Assembly: GCA_032433595.1 (NCBI GenBank) | Contig: JASWJB010000134.1 | Location: 1 to 64,000, forward strand | Direction of reading: 5' to 3' | DNA: 64,000 nt | From: Conoideocrella luteorostrata | Taxonomy: Eukaryota; Ascomycota; Sordariomycetes; Hypocreales; Clavicipitaceae | In this document: one piece after another, positions 13,242-24,632 of the stretch | Numbering within the stretch: the first letter of the stretch is position 1 | Layout: every line of letters begins with the position of its first letter | The notes under the pieces: generated by a model | What the model saw: only the letters and a program-made list of their open reading frames with translations | What the model was told of the DNA's origin: nothing | The model's database searches: none | Translations under genes and position numbers: made by a program

Positions 13242-14531
13242 TTATGATCGTCTTCGCTCCCGTTTCTTTTCAGCTAATTCTGGCAACTGTCGTGTTTCAG
13301 CCAATGTTGCCGCCCTGCAAGTGGTCAACTTCTCTACGCTCTTGCTTCTTCCTGCGTCCCTAATGCATTTCCAATAGCGAGTGTCCACTCTACTATCAAG
13401 GTCATTTTCGTCAATCCTCCACGGTTTCACCGGGGTAAAGTGGACGCTGCGAATAGGCACAACGTTCGCACCAGAGCAACCATAGTTCCTAGGCCACACC
13501 GAATTATATAGCGGTAGAATGCTGCATTGGAACTCTGGTCTTAACGGTTTATAGCCATCATAGGTATAGCCGCAGACGCAATTTAGCAGCTCCTGTTCAG
13601 ACTGGCCCCAATTACCACTGAAACATGAAGCCTGCTTGTCGTACAGAAGCTCGGCCACGGAAATATGAAAATAGCGAGAAGGCTTTAGCAGAATCATGCC
13701 ACCGTTGATTCGCGAGCGATCGTGACAGCCTTGGAATTGATCTGCGGCGCCGACAATAGTAGCTGCAGGGGTGGACTCAAAGATCTTATGAAGGTCAGTA
13801 AGAATAATGGAGTCCGCGTCCAGGATGAGAATTCGAGGATACAGGTCAAAACCCCACGAGTGGACTTTATTCAGCGCAGCAAGCCACAGTGTCTGTGACT
13901 CCATGAATTCTGGTCTTTCTATGGGCGAAAGGGCCTGAAATCGCACAGGAACAATTTTGTTAAGTTCCGGGCTGCTGTCAAGCGCGGCGCAGTCCTCCAT
14001 GTGAGGATAGGGGTTCTGTCGCGCTTTCCACTGGTACATGTTCTCGATACTAGTGAGGTTCTGATCGATGTAGGTGACGTGCACACACACTTTGTTTCGT
14101 AGAGCTTTAGGCTGCGATAATACATTGCGCACAATTGAGGAGTAGACTGTGAGAGCGCCGGTGCAATGAATATCCGGTGTTACGTGAATCAGGATAGGGT
14201 ATTCGCATCCCTCTATCCTAGCGGAGCTATTGCTTGCACTAGGTCTGACATTGTAATGTTTGCCTAAGTCAAGACTGCCTTTCTCGCTCTCTGCAGTTGC
14301 TGGAGTTTTCGTTGATTCTGTATTGGGTGTAATCGTGTCCGATTCGATCGAGTCATCTGAAGTTATGGGGTGCTCCGTGGGTAGTCTGTTGTTTGAAAAT
14401 ATCGTCGATACTAGCTTGCTAGGCGGAGGAGCATTCGACCAGAGGTAAGTCGAACCGAGGATGGCGAATGCCAAGATGGAGAGAAAGAGCAGTCCGCCGC
14501 GCGGAAGGGCGATACGGCTTGGGCGACCCAT
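13242..14531 (-). CDS. GT8-like type II membrane glycosyltransferase
   Basis: Intronless gene for 429 residues. A short basic N-terminus is followed by one hydrophobic segment (about 13-31), then a Ser/Thr/Pro-rich stem to about 100 and a catalytic domain, the layout of a Golgi type II protein. The catalytic part contains the metal-binding DxD motif (ILDADS, about 235-241) and the later glycogenin-like signature INGGMILLKPS, so the fold is GT-A, family 8 or close. Many Cys residues fit a lumenal domain. The probable role is transfer of a sugar to a glycan or protein. It lies convergent to the reducing PKS, and I cannot tell whether it belongs to the polyketide locus or is a housekeeping neighbour. 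Secretory-route membrane enzymes seldom decorate polyketides, so the latter is likelier. Confidence 0.8.
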   Translation of the reverse strand: MGRPSRIALPRGGLLFLSILAFAILGSTYLWSNAPPPSKLVSTIFSNNRLPTEHPITSDDSIESDTITPNTESTKTPATAESEKGSLDLGKHYNVRPSASNSSARIEGCEYPILIHVTPDIHCTGALTVYSSIVRNVLSQPKALRNKVCVHVTYIDQNLTSIENMYQWKARQNPYPHMEDCAALDSSPELNKIVPVRFQALSPIERPEFMESQTLWLAALNKVHSWGFDLYPRILILDADSIILTDLHKIFESTPAATIVGAADQFQGCHDRSRINGGMILLKPSRYFHISVAELLYDKQASCFSGNWGQSEQELLNCVCGYTYDGYKPLRPEFQCSILPLYNSVWPRNYGCSGANVVPIRSVHFTPVKPWRIDENDLDSRVDTRYWKCIRDAGRSKSVEKLTTCRAATLAETRQLPELAEKKRERRRS

Positions 14532-17500
14532 CAGCCAACAGGATGCACCGCCTATTAGGGATTATATAGGACAAACAATACAGAAAAGTAAGGCAAAAGT
14601 GGTTACATCCGACTGCAAATGCTGAAGGATAGAAGAGAAGAAAGGCTCGCGAGTGGCATGGCAATTGGAAGTTCGTCTTTTGTTAGTGAGGTAGGGTCTT
14701 TTATTGTACTCCATTTTACGGAACGGAGTACTTGTAATATGACTTAATTCCTCTTGGTCCCATATTATGTAACTGACCCTTGCTTGTACTAGCATAACTA
14801 AAAGTCAAGCGGGGAGCTCCTGGGCTGCAAGAATGATACATAGGGCGGGAGTTGCTGCTAATTTATTACGTTAATGCGCAGGAAGTCTTGGTCCTTCTAA
14901 TGCTTAAAGCCCCCAGCCCCTACGGAGTACTTAGTTAGCAGATACAGAGGTATCGACATACAGCAAGTCATTCACTGTTGCAGAATGCGTAGGTTGTATC
15001 TAAGGCGTTACAGAATAACCCTATTTTAGATTGTGTCATCGTAACCTTAGACGGCTGCTTAATCCAAACCACTGAGGATTATCACCTGACACGACTGATA
15101 AACTGTTCACTAGAAGGTATCAAGGCCCTCGTGAGTTAAATGAAACGGAGCGTAACTCTTACCGCACTTAAATAGACCGTCCACAACTGCTTGTCGCCGT
15201 ACGAGCTGTGAGGTGTAATTGCAGTGCACCAATTTTGCCGTACAGTGGGTCCCCATTATTTCCAAATCTATTTGTATGGTACTCCGTACTCCGTAAACCC
15301 ATACAAAAAAAGCTCGGGATGGCAAACACCCACGTAGGTCCTATCTACGATAAAGACGCCTTATGTCCGCTTCGGCTGTCGAAAATTTCTTTCTGCTAGT
15401 CTCGGCTTGGTTTTGTTAGGTCCCTAGCCTTTCCTCTGTTAGTATAACGTCCGGCACGTTCACGGTAATTGGACCTTGAGCAGCTTGGCATGGGGTCTAC
15501 TGGATCCCCACTGTGGTTCAGAAATCCTGCTACATTCTCCCACTAGTCGTCTCGTCGCCACCATGTCACCGTTTGATAAGAGTGGCTTTGACATGAACGC
15601 GAGTAATTTACAGTGCCCCAGCAGTAATTTCGAGCCACCGCTCTGGACGATTCGGTTGCGTCTTGGCTCGGAATTACTGGAGGCCAATTGTGCCATCAAA
15701 CCCCTCACAATAGGGAGTACTGTGTTCATACTACTACTGCGCAGCAGGTTGGACGGCCGAATACTTAGAAGAGGGAGTATCCAGCGACCCGCCCGAACCC
15801 AAGAATGATATTTTCGCCCGGAACTGGAGACTGGAGTAACCATGACAATACTAAGGCAATTTTCTGCTCTTGTCAGCATACGGTCCCTGCTGGATGAGTA
15901 ATTGAATTGCTCTCCGCGATGCTCGGATGATGAAATTTATCCGCTCCACTGACGGTATCTTGGCGTTACGCTTTGTAACCGACTAGGCCATTCCGGTGCT
16001 TGCCTTCGACGCCCTGCACGCACGTGGCCTCCTGTACGTAGTGGTATGCCACAGGGGTTTTGTGGTACAACCTTCACAATCGATAAGATAAACTCCAGCT
16101 GGAGAAGGCGCCTGCGAAGCCCCTGCTGTATGAGTACTCCGTGACCCTGCGAGGGCGAGGTGAAGAATACCGGCTCTACCTGCAATATAATAGTTGGGCA
16201 ACTTTGTACTCCGTACTCCGTAAGTATGTACTGCTAGCATGGCTTTCATGACCCCGCCCAACCCACTACGCACTGAGACCCGCCGATATTTTTCGTAAAC
16301 CCATACTCCGTACGTTGACATCGGCTTAATTGCAGACAGATATCGTGAGATGGGTACCCAAGATAACGAGCCTGCTGATTCTGATAAGGGAGCAATAGAC
16401 CAGACGTAAATTTTTCTGCTTTGGGTTCCTCGCTCGCCGTTGTAAAACTAGACGGCTTGGTGTCCTCTAGCTCGGGTGTGGATGCCCTAGCAGGATCCTC
16501 AAGTTGCAGGGTACGTCACGAAAACTAGGGTTTCCTTGCTGTAGAACGTGCGCTAAAAATATGCGTTGCGGTAAACCTTGAAGGGGCCAAGGCAACTAAC
16601 TGATGCTGGATTATTGGCGGTCATCCACGTGTCCCCCTTCAGCAACTTCTCTTAGAGGAGGTGGAATCGTCCCAGATCTTTACCACGATAGTCGAGATCG
16701 GAGTCAACTACAATGAAGAGCCAGTCAGCGAGGTAATTGGCAAGCGGGAGCCTGCCGTTTTTGGGAACTCAAAAAATGGAGAAAATACAAGATCCCGTAT
16801 CAGATCAAGCCCTGTGCGGCAGCGACTTGGTATCGCAGTCAGTAGCAGCGAGTCCATGTCGAACTCGGCGAACCCGAACCTGCAACTCAGCGCAAAGATC
16901 CCGGGCACATGGGAGCTACTCTTCCATCGAGGACAATGGCAATCATAAAGCCGCATTTTGCTAGGCGGTCGAGTACGCTGGTTAAGGCGTAACCTTCTGG
17001 CGCAATCTTCAACTCCAACTGTACCACCGGTACTTACGACTCGTGACATGTTTAGAATGCTCTAGCTCTAGTCATTAGCGGACGCCGTTGGGAAGTAGGG
17101 TGGGTAAATCTCAGGACCTCCCGCCCCGTACAGGCACCGATACGACAGAGTCAGGAAGAGCAGCCAAGCGCAAGGACAGCAATATGTACAATACACACAG
17201 CGCACTCCGTGTTTTAATTGGGGGACTAACGATGCTGCAGAGAACATGGTTCACCATGCAGGGCATACCATGCCCCACTTACTCAGATACGTCAAACCCT
17301 CCATCACCACACTTGATTAGCGACTCAGCCACATTTCGTACTTCCCGTCAATAACTAACTGCATTATCACTTAAGCAAGGGTTCTTGACTAGCCATCCGT
17401 TAAATAACCTATTATAGAAGCTCTGAACTAAGTTTGGCGCAGAACACAGTCAAGGGAGGAGAGCAATACAAAATACCTTAAAGAGACTGGCGCCCGGTGC

Positions 17501-18479
17501 GATGGACCCAGCTCGTCGGTGTAACATCATCAGCACAGACCGATCCAGTACAAACAAAAGCTTCCACAAGCTATAAGAGAGTTCAATGCACTTCTATAGC
17601 GTTATTACTACTTATATGGTTTTATCGAAGTTGTTCTGGCCAACCATCCGAAAGAGAGTCAAGAGTAATGTTTCCTCGGGTTAGTCAGCGAGAAATTCCC
17701 GAACCGAAACTGGAGGCAAGAGCAGTAGCCACTAGCAGGCTGGCCTTGGAGGAAGGTATTCAGAGGAATGAGAATGGTTTGGGTGAACGTGCGGCGATCT
17801 ACCGATCAACTGACCAGAAGAATAATTCTTGTGTGACTGCTCGTGTCCAATCTGAAGCGTTACCCAATGCTTGCGAATTGCTGAAGACAACAATCGCCGA
17901 CCGTGTCCCGGGAAAAAGGCATAGTGTTGTTAGATAGCCTTCACTTGGCCATCGTGGTAGAGCATCAGCGACGCGGCGATGGTCAGATACCACATGAACC
18001 TAGGGAGGCGGTACGAATGCACCGTGCTGCCGCCCCAGAACTAGATCCAAGGCGGTTTCAATATCTGCGTCTTGGCGGAGGTCAACAGCCTTGCAGTAAC
18101 AGGACCTCCCAGACCGTCCTTCGCTTTCCTCTACCACATAAGCTCGCCGAGGCTCGATATCCTAGGACTGTTGATGAAAAGATGGGTTGCGAGGCAGGGG
18201 CATATGCTTGGATTCAGGATAAATGTCTAGAGATTCCCATACCACACCTCTTTGGCTTCGGTTTAAGCAACAGTTAACACGTAAGTCTTATATTCCCCTT
18301 TCTTGCGCTATGGCATATTTTGATGTCCAGAAGTTTACCCACTCAAAAAATATGCCACTGCTCGCCCGGATTGTTCAACATTGTTGGCGCCTTGTGTATA
18401 ACCTTTTTTGACTTCCGCTCCTCTCCGAACACATCCAGAGCTATCCAGGCTGTAATCTTACTTTAGCATGCATATTGCT
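14532..18479. other. Long gene-free stretch with palindromic words
   Basis: Nearly 4 kb without a gene I can support. Open frames here are short, lack domains and show no splice logic. The stretch is rich in the recurring word TACGGAGTAC or its complement, listed separately. Confidence 0.5.
14931..16314. repeat. Cluster of TACGGAGTA / TACTCCGTA words
   Basis: Copies are seen at 14931 (tacggagtac), about 15278-15297 (two joined copies), 16133-16141 (a near copy), 16206-16222 (two joined copies) and 16303-16314. All are intergenic. The word is half of a 16-bp perfect palindrome seen intact at 27518. The spacing is irregular, so this is not a tandem array. Confidence 0.75.
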
Positions 18480-18970
18480 TAAATACCTGGGACCGGATAC
18501 TAGCTGCATGCTCTCTGATACTTTCGATGCTAAACGGGGAGACTCAGAGAAGAGACAATAGCTAGTTAAAGGTATTTCTTGAATCATTCTCTTGTTAGTA
18601 AAGATTCTATAGCTAAGGATTAGATCTTTTTGTTTCAATAGTAACAGGATTGTCTCAATAACAAACTAACCTCTATGCTGCTTAACTATAATTCTTGAGA
18701 ACAATACTAACGCTAGGTCTATGTAAAAGAGCAACACTTATATATATACCAATGCCTATGTTTTAGATATACTTAATCTTTATAATTAACGATTTTGAAG
18801 TGACCTAAACGCGGTTTAAGATAAGGAAGATTGCTATTACCAGATATCAATTAAGACCCTCCTCTAACGTATCTCTTATTCTTTTATTAAAAAGCAATTC
18901 TAATAAGGTTTATTTTTCCTTTAGCTAACCGATTTTCACGCAAGAAATCTACTAGTTAACAGGATTAGAA
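18480..18970. other. AT-rich block beside the PKS relic
   Basis: About 490 bp that is markedly richer in A and T than its flanks, with many TA steps (tatatata, ttaactata). It abuts the truncated 3' end of the PKS pseudogene. It could be RIP-mutated repeat DNA that replaced the missing ER, KR and ACP part, but I identify no transposon. Confidence 0.5.
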
Positions 18971-19000
18971 TGTCACAGGCTTGATAGACCTTAAATGGAT

Positions 19001-22000
19001 CTATGCTCTCCCGTTAAAGGATACGGCAAGATTGTTCTTGTCATCCGTAAGAATCGTGGCCGAGATTTGCAAGCGCGTGGGAAGCGCGAGAACTTCGTCA
19101 ACTTCAAGAACTCCGTGGACTCGACGAGCCGCTAGTGGCTGGACAGCATGCGTGGAGAAGGATAGACGGTCGATTGACTCCAACCTGCTGTCCCTAAGGG
19201 ACCATGGTTTGTCCGGAACAGGGAGATTTTCCGGAGTGGATGCCACAATCTGCTCTACCGGGTTTCCGAGAGCGGTCGTATTTTCTGGAGGATCCACGGG
19301 GTTTTTCCATGTGAAATTTCTGGAACCCTCCACGACCACGCGCTTCATTCCCGTCCGACACAAAGCCGTGCGGGTATCTGTGGGCTGGTCTCGTTTGGAG
19401 ACGCCGTTGACGTTGCTAACCCCTGAATCGGAACGCTGGCTGCTGCCGTTAATCTCCACGGTGCGGCTCAACGGCTCGATGGGCTCATTCGAGCCGTTGA
19501 ATGCCTGAACACGTACTTGATAAACCTGAAGAGAGTTTTTTTTTCAGAGTTCAGACGCATAAACTGTGTAGAAAACTCGGCGTGGTCTTCGGATGGAGGC
19601 AAGTACCGGAGCTTGGTGAGGTCGATTGAAAAGAGATCAAGGAGCGTAGCATCTTGAGAATGATCAAACATAGAGTCGAGAACCATTGTCAGCACGGCTT
19701 CAGCTGTCAGGATCGGGGCGTTGGTCCTGGGCTCGACAGGAAAAGACTCTGTGGGAAGCACGGTGCGTCGATGCCCTCCGGCTTTGGTATACCCAGGAAG
19801 CTTGTAACCCGCGAGACCTTGTCGACTCTGACCCAACGTCATGTCAGCAGCTAGTCTAGATGGCGCCCAATATCTCTGTTGGTCCCATGCATACACTGGT
19901 AATCCCTGTAAGAAATCAGCAGTATGATCATTGTTGATTTGCTTGATGTCAAGTTGAACTCCTAAAGAGAAAAGGCTGCCTGCAACTTAGTGTAGGGCTT
20001 CCGGACCGCTATTTGCCCTGGTCAAAGTGGGAACTTGGGGGATTTCCATTCTGCTGGCCGTCAAAGTCTGACGGGGATGGCCCTTTGAGAGCTGGGTCTG
20101 GTCCAATCTCAAGCAAAATGTCCACTTGCTGTTCATCAAACTGGCCCAACACAGTCCCCATCAGAGCTTCGTTGTACCGGACTGGAGAAACAAGGTTCCT
20201 TGTCCAGTAACTAGGTCCCATTTCTCTCCAGTTGACTGGGCGACCCGTGACGGAGCTGAACATTGGGGATGTCGGAGGTCGCGGGCTATCGGCAAGGGCA
20301 CACTGCTTCATCATGGTTTCGTAGGTGGTTTCGAATCTCAACATGTGATGAGAGTGATATGCCTGAGACACATCCAGACACAGAGTAAAGATGTCGTTGT
20401 TATCCAACATTGCCTCGAATTGATCAATGTGGAGCAGGTCACCGGAGATGGTGCAGCTCATAGGACTGTTTACGGCTGCCAGGGTCAGGTATCCCTTGAA
20501 GTCCTGCAGCACCTTGCTCGCTTCGCTCTCTGACATGCCAACGGCGAGCATGGCTCCAGGAGTCGGAGAAGCTTCGGGTCGGTTTGTTGAGGTGTGCAGT
20601 CCACGATAATATGCGAATATGATTGCAGTCTCGAACGACAGAATACCGGATGCATACGCTGCTGGGATCTCACCGCTTGAGTGTCCACAAGAGGCTGATG
20701 GATGAATGCCCCAGCTCCTTAGAGTCGCAATCAATGCCAGCTGCATGGAAGCTGTCATTTATCGGCAATGTTCCAGCTGGGACCCTATGGAAGGCTGTAC
20801 AGTGTATCGTTGCAGCGGTCAATCGTCTTGGTGAAAACAGCTTGTTTGCCGAGCAGAGCAGATGCCATCCCAGCCGATGTGGCGCCTTGTCCAGTGAACA
20901 GAAAGCCTATCTGAGGAGCTTTGGCAGACACTGCTGTCTACTAAAGAGGCTAATTCAGGCTCTCGACTAATCTTTCGCGATCAGTAGCAATGAGAAATGC
21001 ACGATGACGGTGAAAGCTGCGCCTGGTGGTCAAGGTGTGTGTATAAGAGCGTCCATGCTCAAGCCGGGGTGACGAGCAATGTAGGATTTCAAGTTTGCAA
21101 CAGTCCCATCTGCCGCGACTTGATTGTGTGCCGTCACGGGGAAAATGCGGGCAGTGAGTGTGATGCTGTTGGTGTGTGTAGAAGTGCCATTCGTCAATTC
21201 TATTCTGTTTTAGTTTGGGTCATGGCTCTCTAGAACCAAGTGGGCGTTCGAACCACCGTACCCAAATGAGTTGATACTTGCACGCACCAAAAGGCCATTC
21301 TTCGCGGGCCATGGAAGCATGGTACTAGCAACGACAATGCCGCCTTCGCAGCTTTGTACTGTTCTGTTGTTTTTGTAAAAGTGCATATTGCTTGGGATCT
21401 GGGCGTTCTGGAGTGCCATCGTGGCTTTGACCACGGAAACGAGACCAGCAGCACCCCCAAAGTGTCCAATATTTGTTTTGACTGAGCCAAGGTACAATGG
21501 AGCAATTCGAGTTCCGGTATGGAAATTGGATTTGATGGCCTCGATTTCTTTTTGGTCGCCGATGACCGTTCCTGTGCATCGTTAGCTAGTGGCTTGAACC
21601 AAAGCAGGAAAACTTGCCTGTGCCATGGCCCTCAAAATATGCCGTGTCATCTAGAGAGATGTTTACATTTCGATATGTCTCTCGCATCAAGCTTTCTTGT
21701 GCAGCCTCATTCGGCATGGTGATTCCTTGGGTCGATCCATCGTGGTTTACACCCACGGCACGGATGACTGACTTGACGATGTCATGGTGAGCCTCAGCAT
21801 CAACTACGCGCTTCAGGATAATGGCGACAATGCCCTCTCCACGAGCGTAACCATCAGTGGCAACGTCGTAAGCCTTTGAGCGACCATCTGCTGCGAGCAT
21901 GCCAAGCTGCTGCATCTCTACGAAGATACCTGGATGAAGGTGAAGTGCGCTTCCGGCAACAATGGCTTAACAGATAGAAATTAGCAAAAGGTGAAGTAAA

Positions 22001-22901
22001 AAGTTGAACATGATCCGAAGAGCAACACGTACCATATCCGAGCGACCTTGCTTGAGACTCTCGTTGGCAAGGAATAGAACAGTAAGCGTTGAAGAGCATG
22101 CTGTATCAAGTGAAATACTTTCACCATGGAGATCAAAGAAATAAGAGATCCGGCTAGAGGTCATACTTTGACTGAGACCCGTGACGGCATACTTGGAAGT
22201 AGATGCGGGTTGTTCCAGGTCAATCAGTCTTTGGTAGTCCAAACTAAATGATCCGGTGAAAACAGAAGTCTTCGACCCGGCTATGTCATCGAGTGTTATA
22301 CCAGCATCTTCAAGACCCTCGTACACGACTTCCAGTAGTAGTCTTTGCTGTGGGCCCATGGACTCGGCCTCTTTTTTTGAGGTGCAAAAGAACCATGCGT
22401 CGAAGAGACCCGGATCTTGGTCCAGGAAGTAATCTCTTTTCACATTTGTCTTGGCTGGTTAGCAGGTCTTCTATGTAAGTGTTGGAATGCCGCCAAGCAC
22501 AATAGGAAGCACAGAGCCCGTCACGTGGTCACCTTCTAGCCACGATATTTATACGACGATATCGTGCCTTCCACGATGACTTCTTTTCTTCTTCTTAGAT
22601 AGACAGACTGAATTATCAATATATTGTATTTGAAGCCGATGATCTAGATCATTGCACAACCCTGTGCAATCCACAGTAAGGGAATCAATAACCTTGTTGA
22701 TGTTGTACTCACAGAGCCTTGACGTTGAGATGTTGATTGATAGAATCCATCCATATTGAATCTATTGGCCGGGACATTTCGACCGACATCCTTTTGCGAC
22801 TCTATCAAACCCCAAAGCTCAGAGGGAGACGACGCGCCAGCAACACGGCATGCATCGCCAACGATACCAGTCAGCTTCTGTTGTGGCTCGGAGGAATCCA
22901 T
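19001..22901 (-). pseudogene. Decayed reducing-PKS pseudogene (KS, AT, DH relics)
   Basis: Minus-strand fragments line up in PKS order. KS pieces at 22901-22714, 22449-22034, 21965-21618 and 21571-21210 keep DTACSST, the HGTGT that spans an intron, and SVKTNIGH. The AT lies at about 20970-20009, with GHSSGE and YHSHH retained. DH-like pieces lie at 19896-19001. Damage is plain: the natural second KS intron joins exons one base out of frame, a TAG stop (20787-20785) falls in the AT, roughly 20-30 AT residues plus a frame change are lost just after it, and ER, KR and ACP are absent, with AT-rich DNA following. The first intron carries a solo LTR. A longer N-terminus from 23024 is possible. It cannot make a working synthase. 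The neighbouring split P450 and intact MFS gene suggest the remains of a second metabolite cluster. Confidence 0.85.
22480..22675 (+). mobile_element. Solo LTR inside a PKS intron
   Basis: A 196-bp element starting TGTTGGAATG and ending ATCCACA (TG...CA ends), flanked on both sides by the 5-bp direct repeat GTAAG (22475-22479 and 22676-22680). That is the target-site duplication of LTR retroelement integration. No internal retrotransposon genes are present, so it is a solo LTR left by recombination. It contains a TATTTATA-like segment. A second, diverged copy lies at 33941. It sits within the first intron of the PKS pseudogene, lengthening it from an inferred 62 nt to 263 nt while leaving both splice sites intact. 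Confidence 0.88.
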
Positions 22902-23084
22902 GTTGATGATTCTGTGAGATTGACCAATGTCACTAGATTGTGAAGAGTCGCGGGTAGACTTGAAAGAAAGCCAGTCTTGCTGCAAGTCATGTAACTTGGT
23001 CGATGAAACGGGACCTGTGGCCATGGGATGTAACGTAGAAATAGTTTGCTATTCGCTACAAGGGCCGTGGTGAACAACGATTAC

Positions 23085-24278
23085 TTATGTGCCGTTGCTG
23101 ATGTAGAAATGAGCATCTGGGCTGAAAATAGCGACGTTGCGGTGCAATACCCACGCACTCACACCCACGACGGTTCCAGGGGAGAGAAACTCGCCGCAGA
23201 CAGTGTGCCCTTGTGCGGGGACAACCCTCTCGGGGAAGGAGGGCGTTGCTGGGTGCATGCGGAATGTCTCGTTGATGCAGGCAGTCAGGTATGGGAGCTT
23301 CTGTGCTTCTGCAAACGACAAGGTACGCCCTTTGCTACACTCATAAGCCTGGTCTATTTCCGCCACAAGCCTCGCATAGCCTTTGGATCGAAGCATATAG
23401 TAGAAGAAGGCGCTGATGGAGATGGCTGTTGTGTCGGAACCTGCAGCAACAAGGCTAAGGCCCAAAGCAAGCGCCTCCCTTCCACCGACAACGTTGGGGT
23501 ATTTGGATTCGGCGGCAAGGAACTTGTCCGTCAGAGTGGAAACTCCAGTGTCGGATTGCCCGTCCTTGTTTTGCCTCAGGATTCGTCGCTGTTGCTGTTG
23601 TTTGGAGGCGAACTCCACCGAGAGAGGTGTTTTAGGAGCAAAGAGACCACGTCGTTGCAGCCAGAGCCAAAGCGGATTCGTCTGGCCAAGATACTCAATG
23701 CTTTGCACTTGACCAATCAGAATGGCGTACACGGAGTCTTTTTCTCCGAATGCCAGCATACCACCAACATCTTCGCCAGCCTCCATGTGTCGGATTCGAG
23801 CGCCGTATGTGACACAGGTAATGGCATCATCGGTGAAGAAGTGCATCCATTTAGGTAAATCCAAGGTGCCGTCGGCTTCGGTTTTATCCGCAAACCGCTT
23901 GGTGAGCTGCTCGATGAGCACTCCAATGGTCTCGTCAGCCCACTGCTCGTATTGAATCATACTGGTCATGGAGTACGCGGACGAGACGCAGCGTCGAACT
24001 CTGTGATGCCATTCAGGGTCGACACTGGCGAATAATGTTGGATAGGCCACGTCCTTGTCGATTTGTTGATGGGCCAAATGAAAGTCTGACTTGGTTTCCA
24101 GTCCTTTGGAGCCGTAGATGTCCTTTATGGCTTCCGGTTGGAAGAATGACAATTTCAAAGGCGATAGTCGTACAACATCACCGTATTTTTCGTGTAGATG
24201 GACGTAAGGTGGCAAATGTCTGTCCCTCCACAACTGGGATTCTCTCCGATCAATAGCCGTTAAAAATATCGCCCCCAC
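23085..24278 (-). pseudogene. Cytochrome P450, N-terminal and central part
   Basis: One open frame of nearly 400 codons that matches fungal P450s of the pisatin-demethylase-like type. It has the I-helix motif AAGSDTTA and the K-helix ExxR (NETFR), followed by the PERVVP region. It stops shortly after the IFSPDA segment, just before the meander and the heme-cysteine loop, so it cannot bind heme. The missing C-terminal part is found 4 kb away on the other strand at 27965-28328, and both break ends share GCTCATT. The 5' end also lacks a membrane anchor; an intron-like branch and acceptor (TACTAAC, then AAG) precede the frame, but I found no first exon. It is a pseudogene made by an inversion and is the nearest neighbour of the PKS relic. 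Confidence 0.85.
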
Positions 24279-24632
24279 TTGTGTATAATATACAGTTAGT
24301 ACTAGCTAGGGTAAGCTTTATTAATAATGCAGATCTTGCAAGCCTTTGCGCGCTCCTTTGAACGAGCACTTGATATCATGAGCGGGACCCGCTTTGAATC
24401 GACGACGTCGTGCATGAGCCGAAAACACTGTTGAGAATGTTTGTTCTATTCCGATAGACTAGACTGTTCCGCGTATGACGGGACGCCTAAATATGTGGCA
24501 CTCTTTCGCTTAACATTTCATTGCAGATTTAGTGAGAAGAGGGGAAGTGCGGGAGCTGAGAAAATGGGCTTGTATTAACGGATTCACGCTCATTTGGACA
24601 ACTACAGAATAAACTAAGATCTATTCTGGTGC

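Noticed and set aside
23046..23858. A 270-codon plus-strand frame
   Set aside because: It is antisense to the P450 portion, whose motifs (AAGSDTTA, NETFR) are unmistakable; the plus-strand product has no domain.
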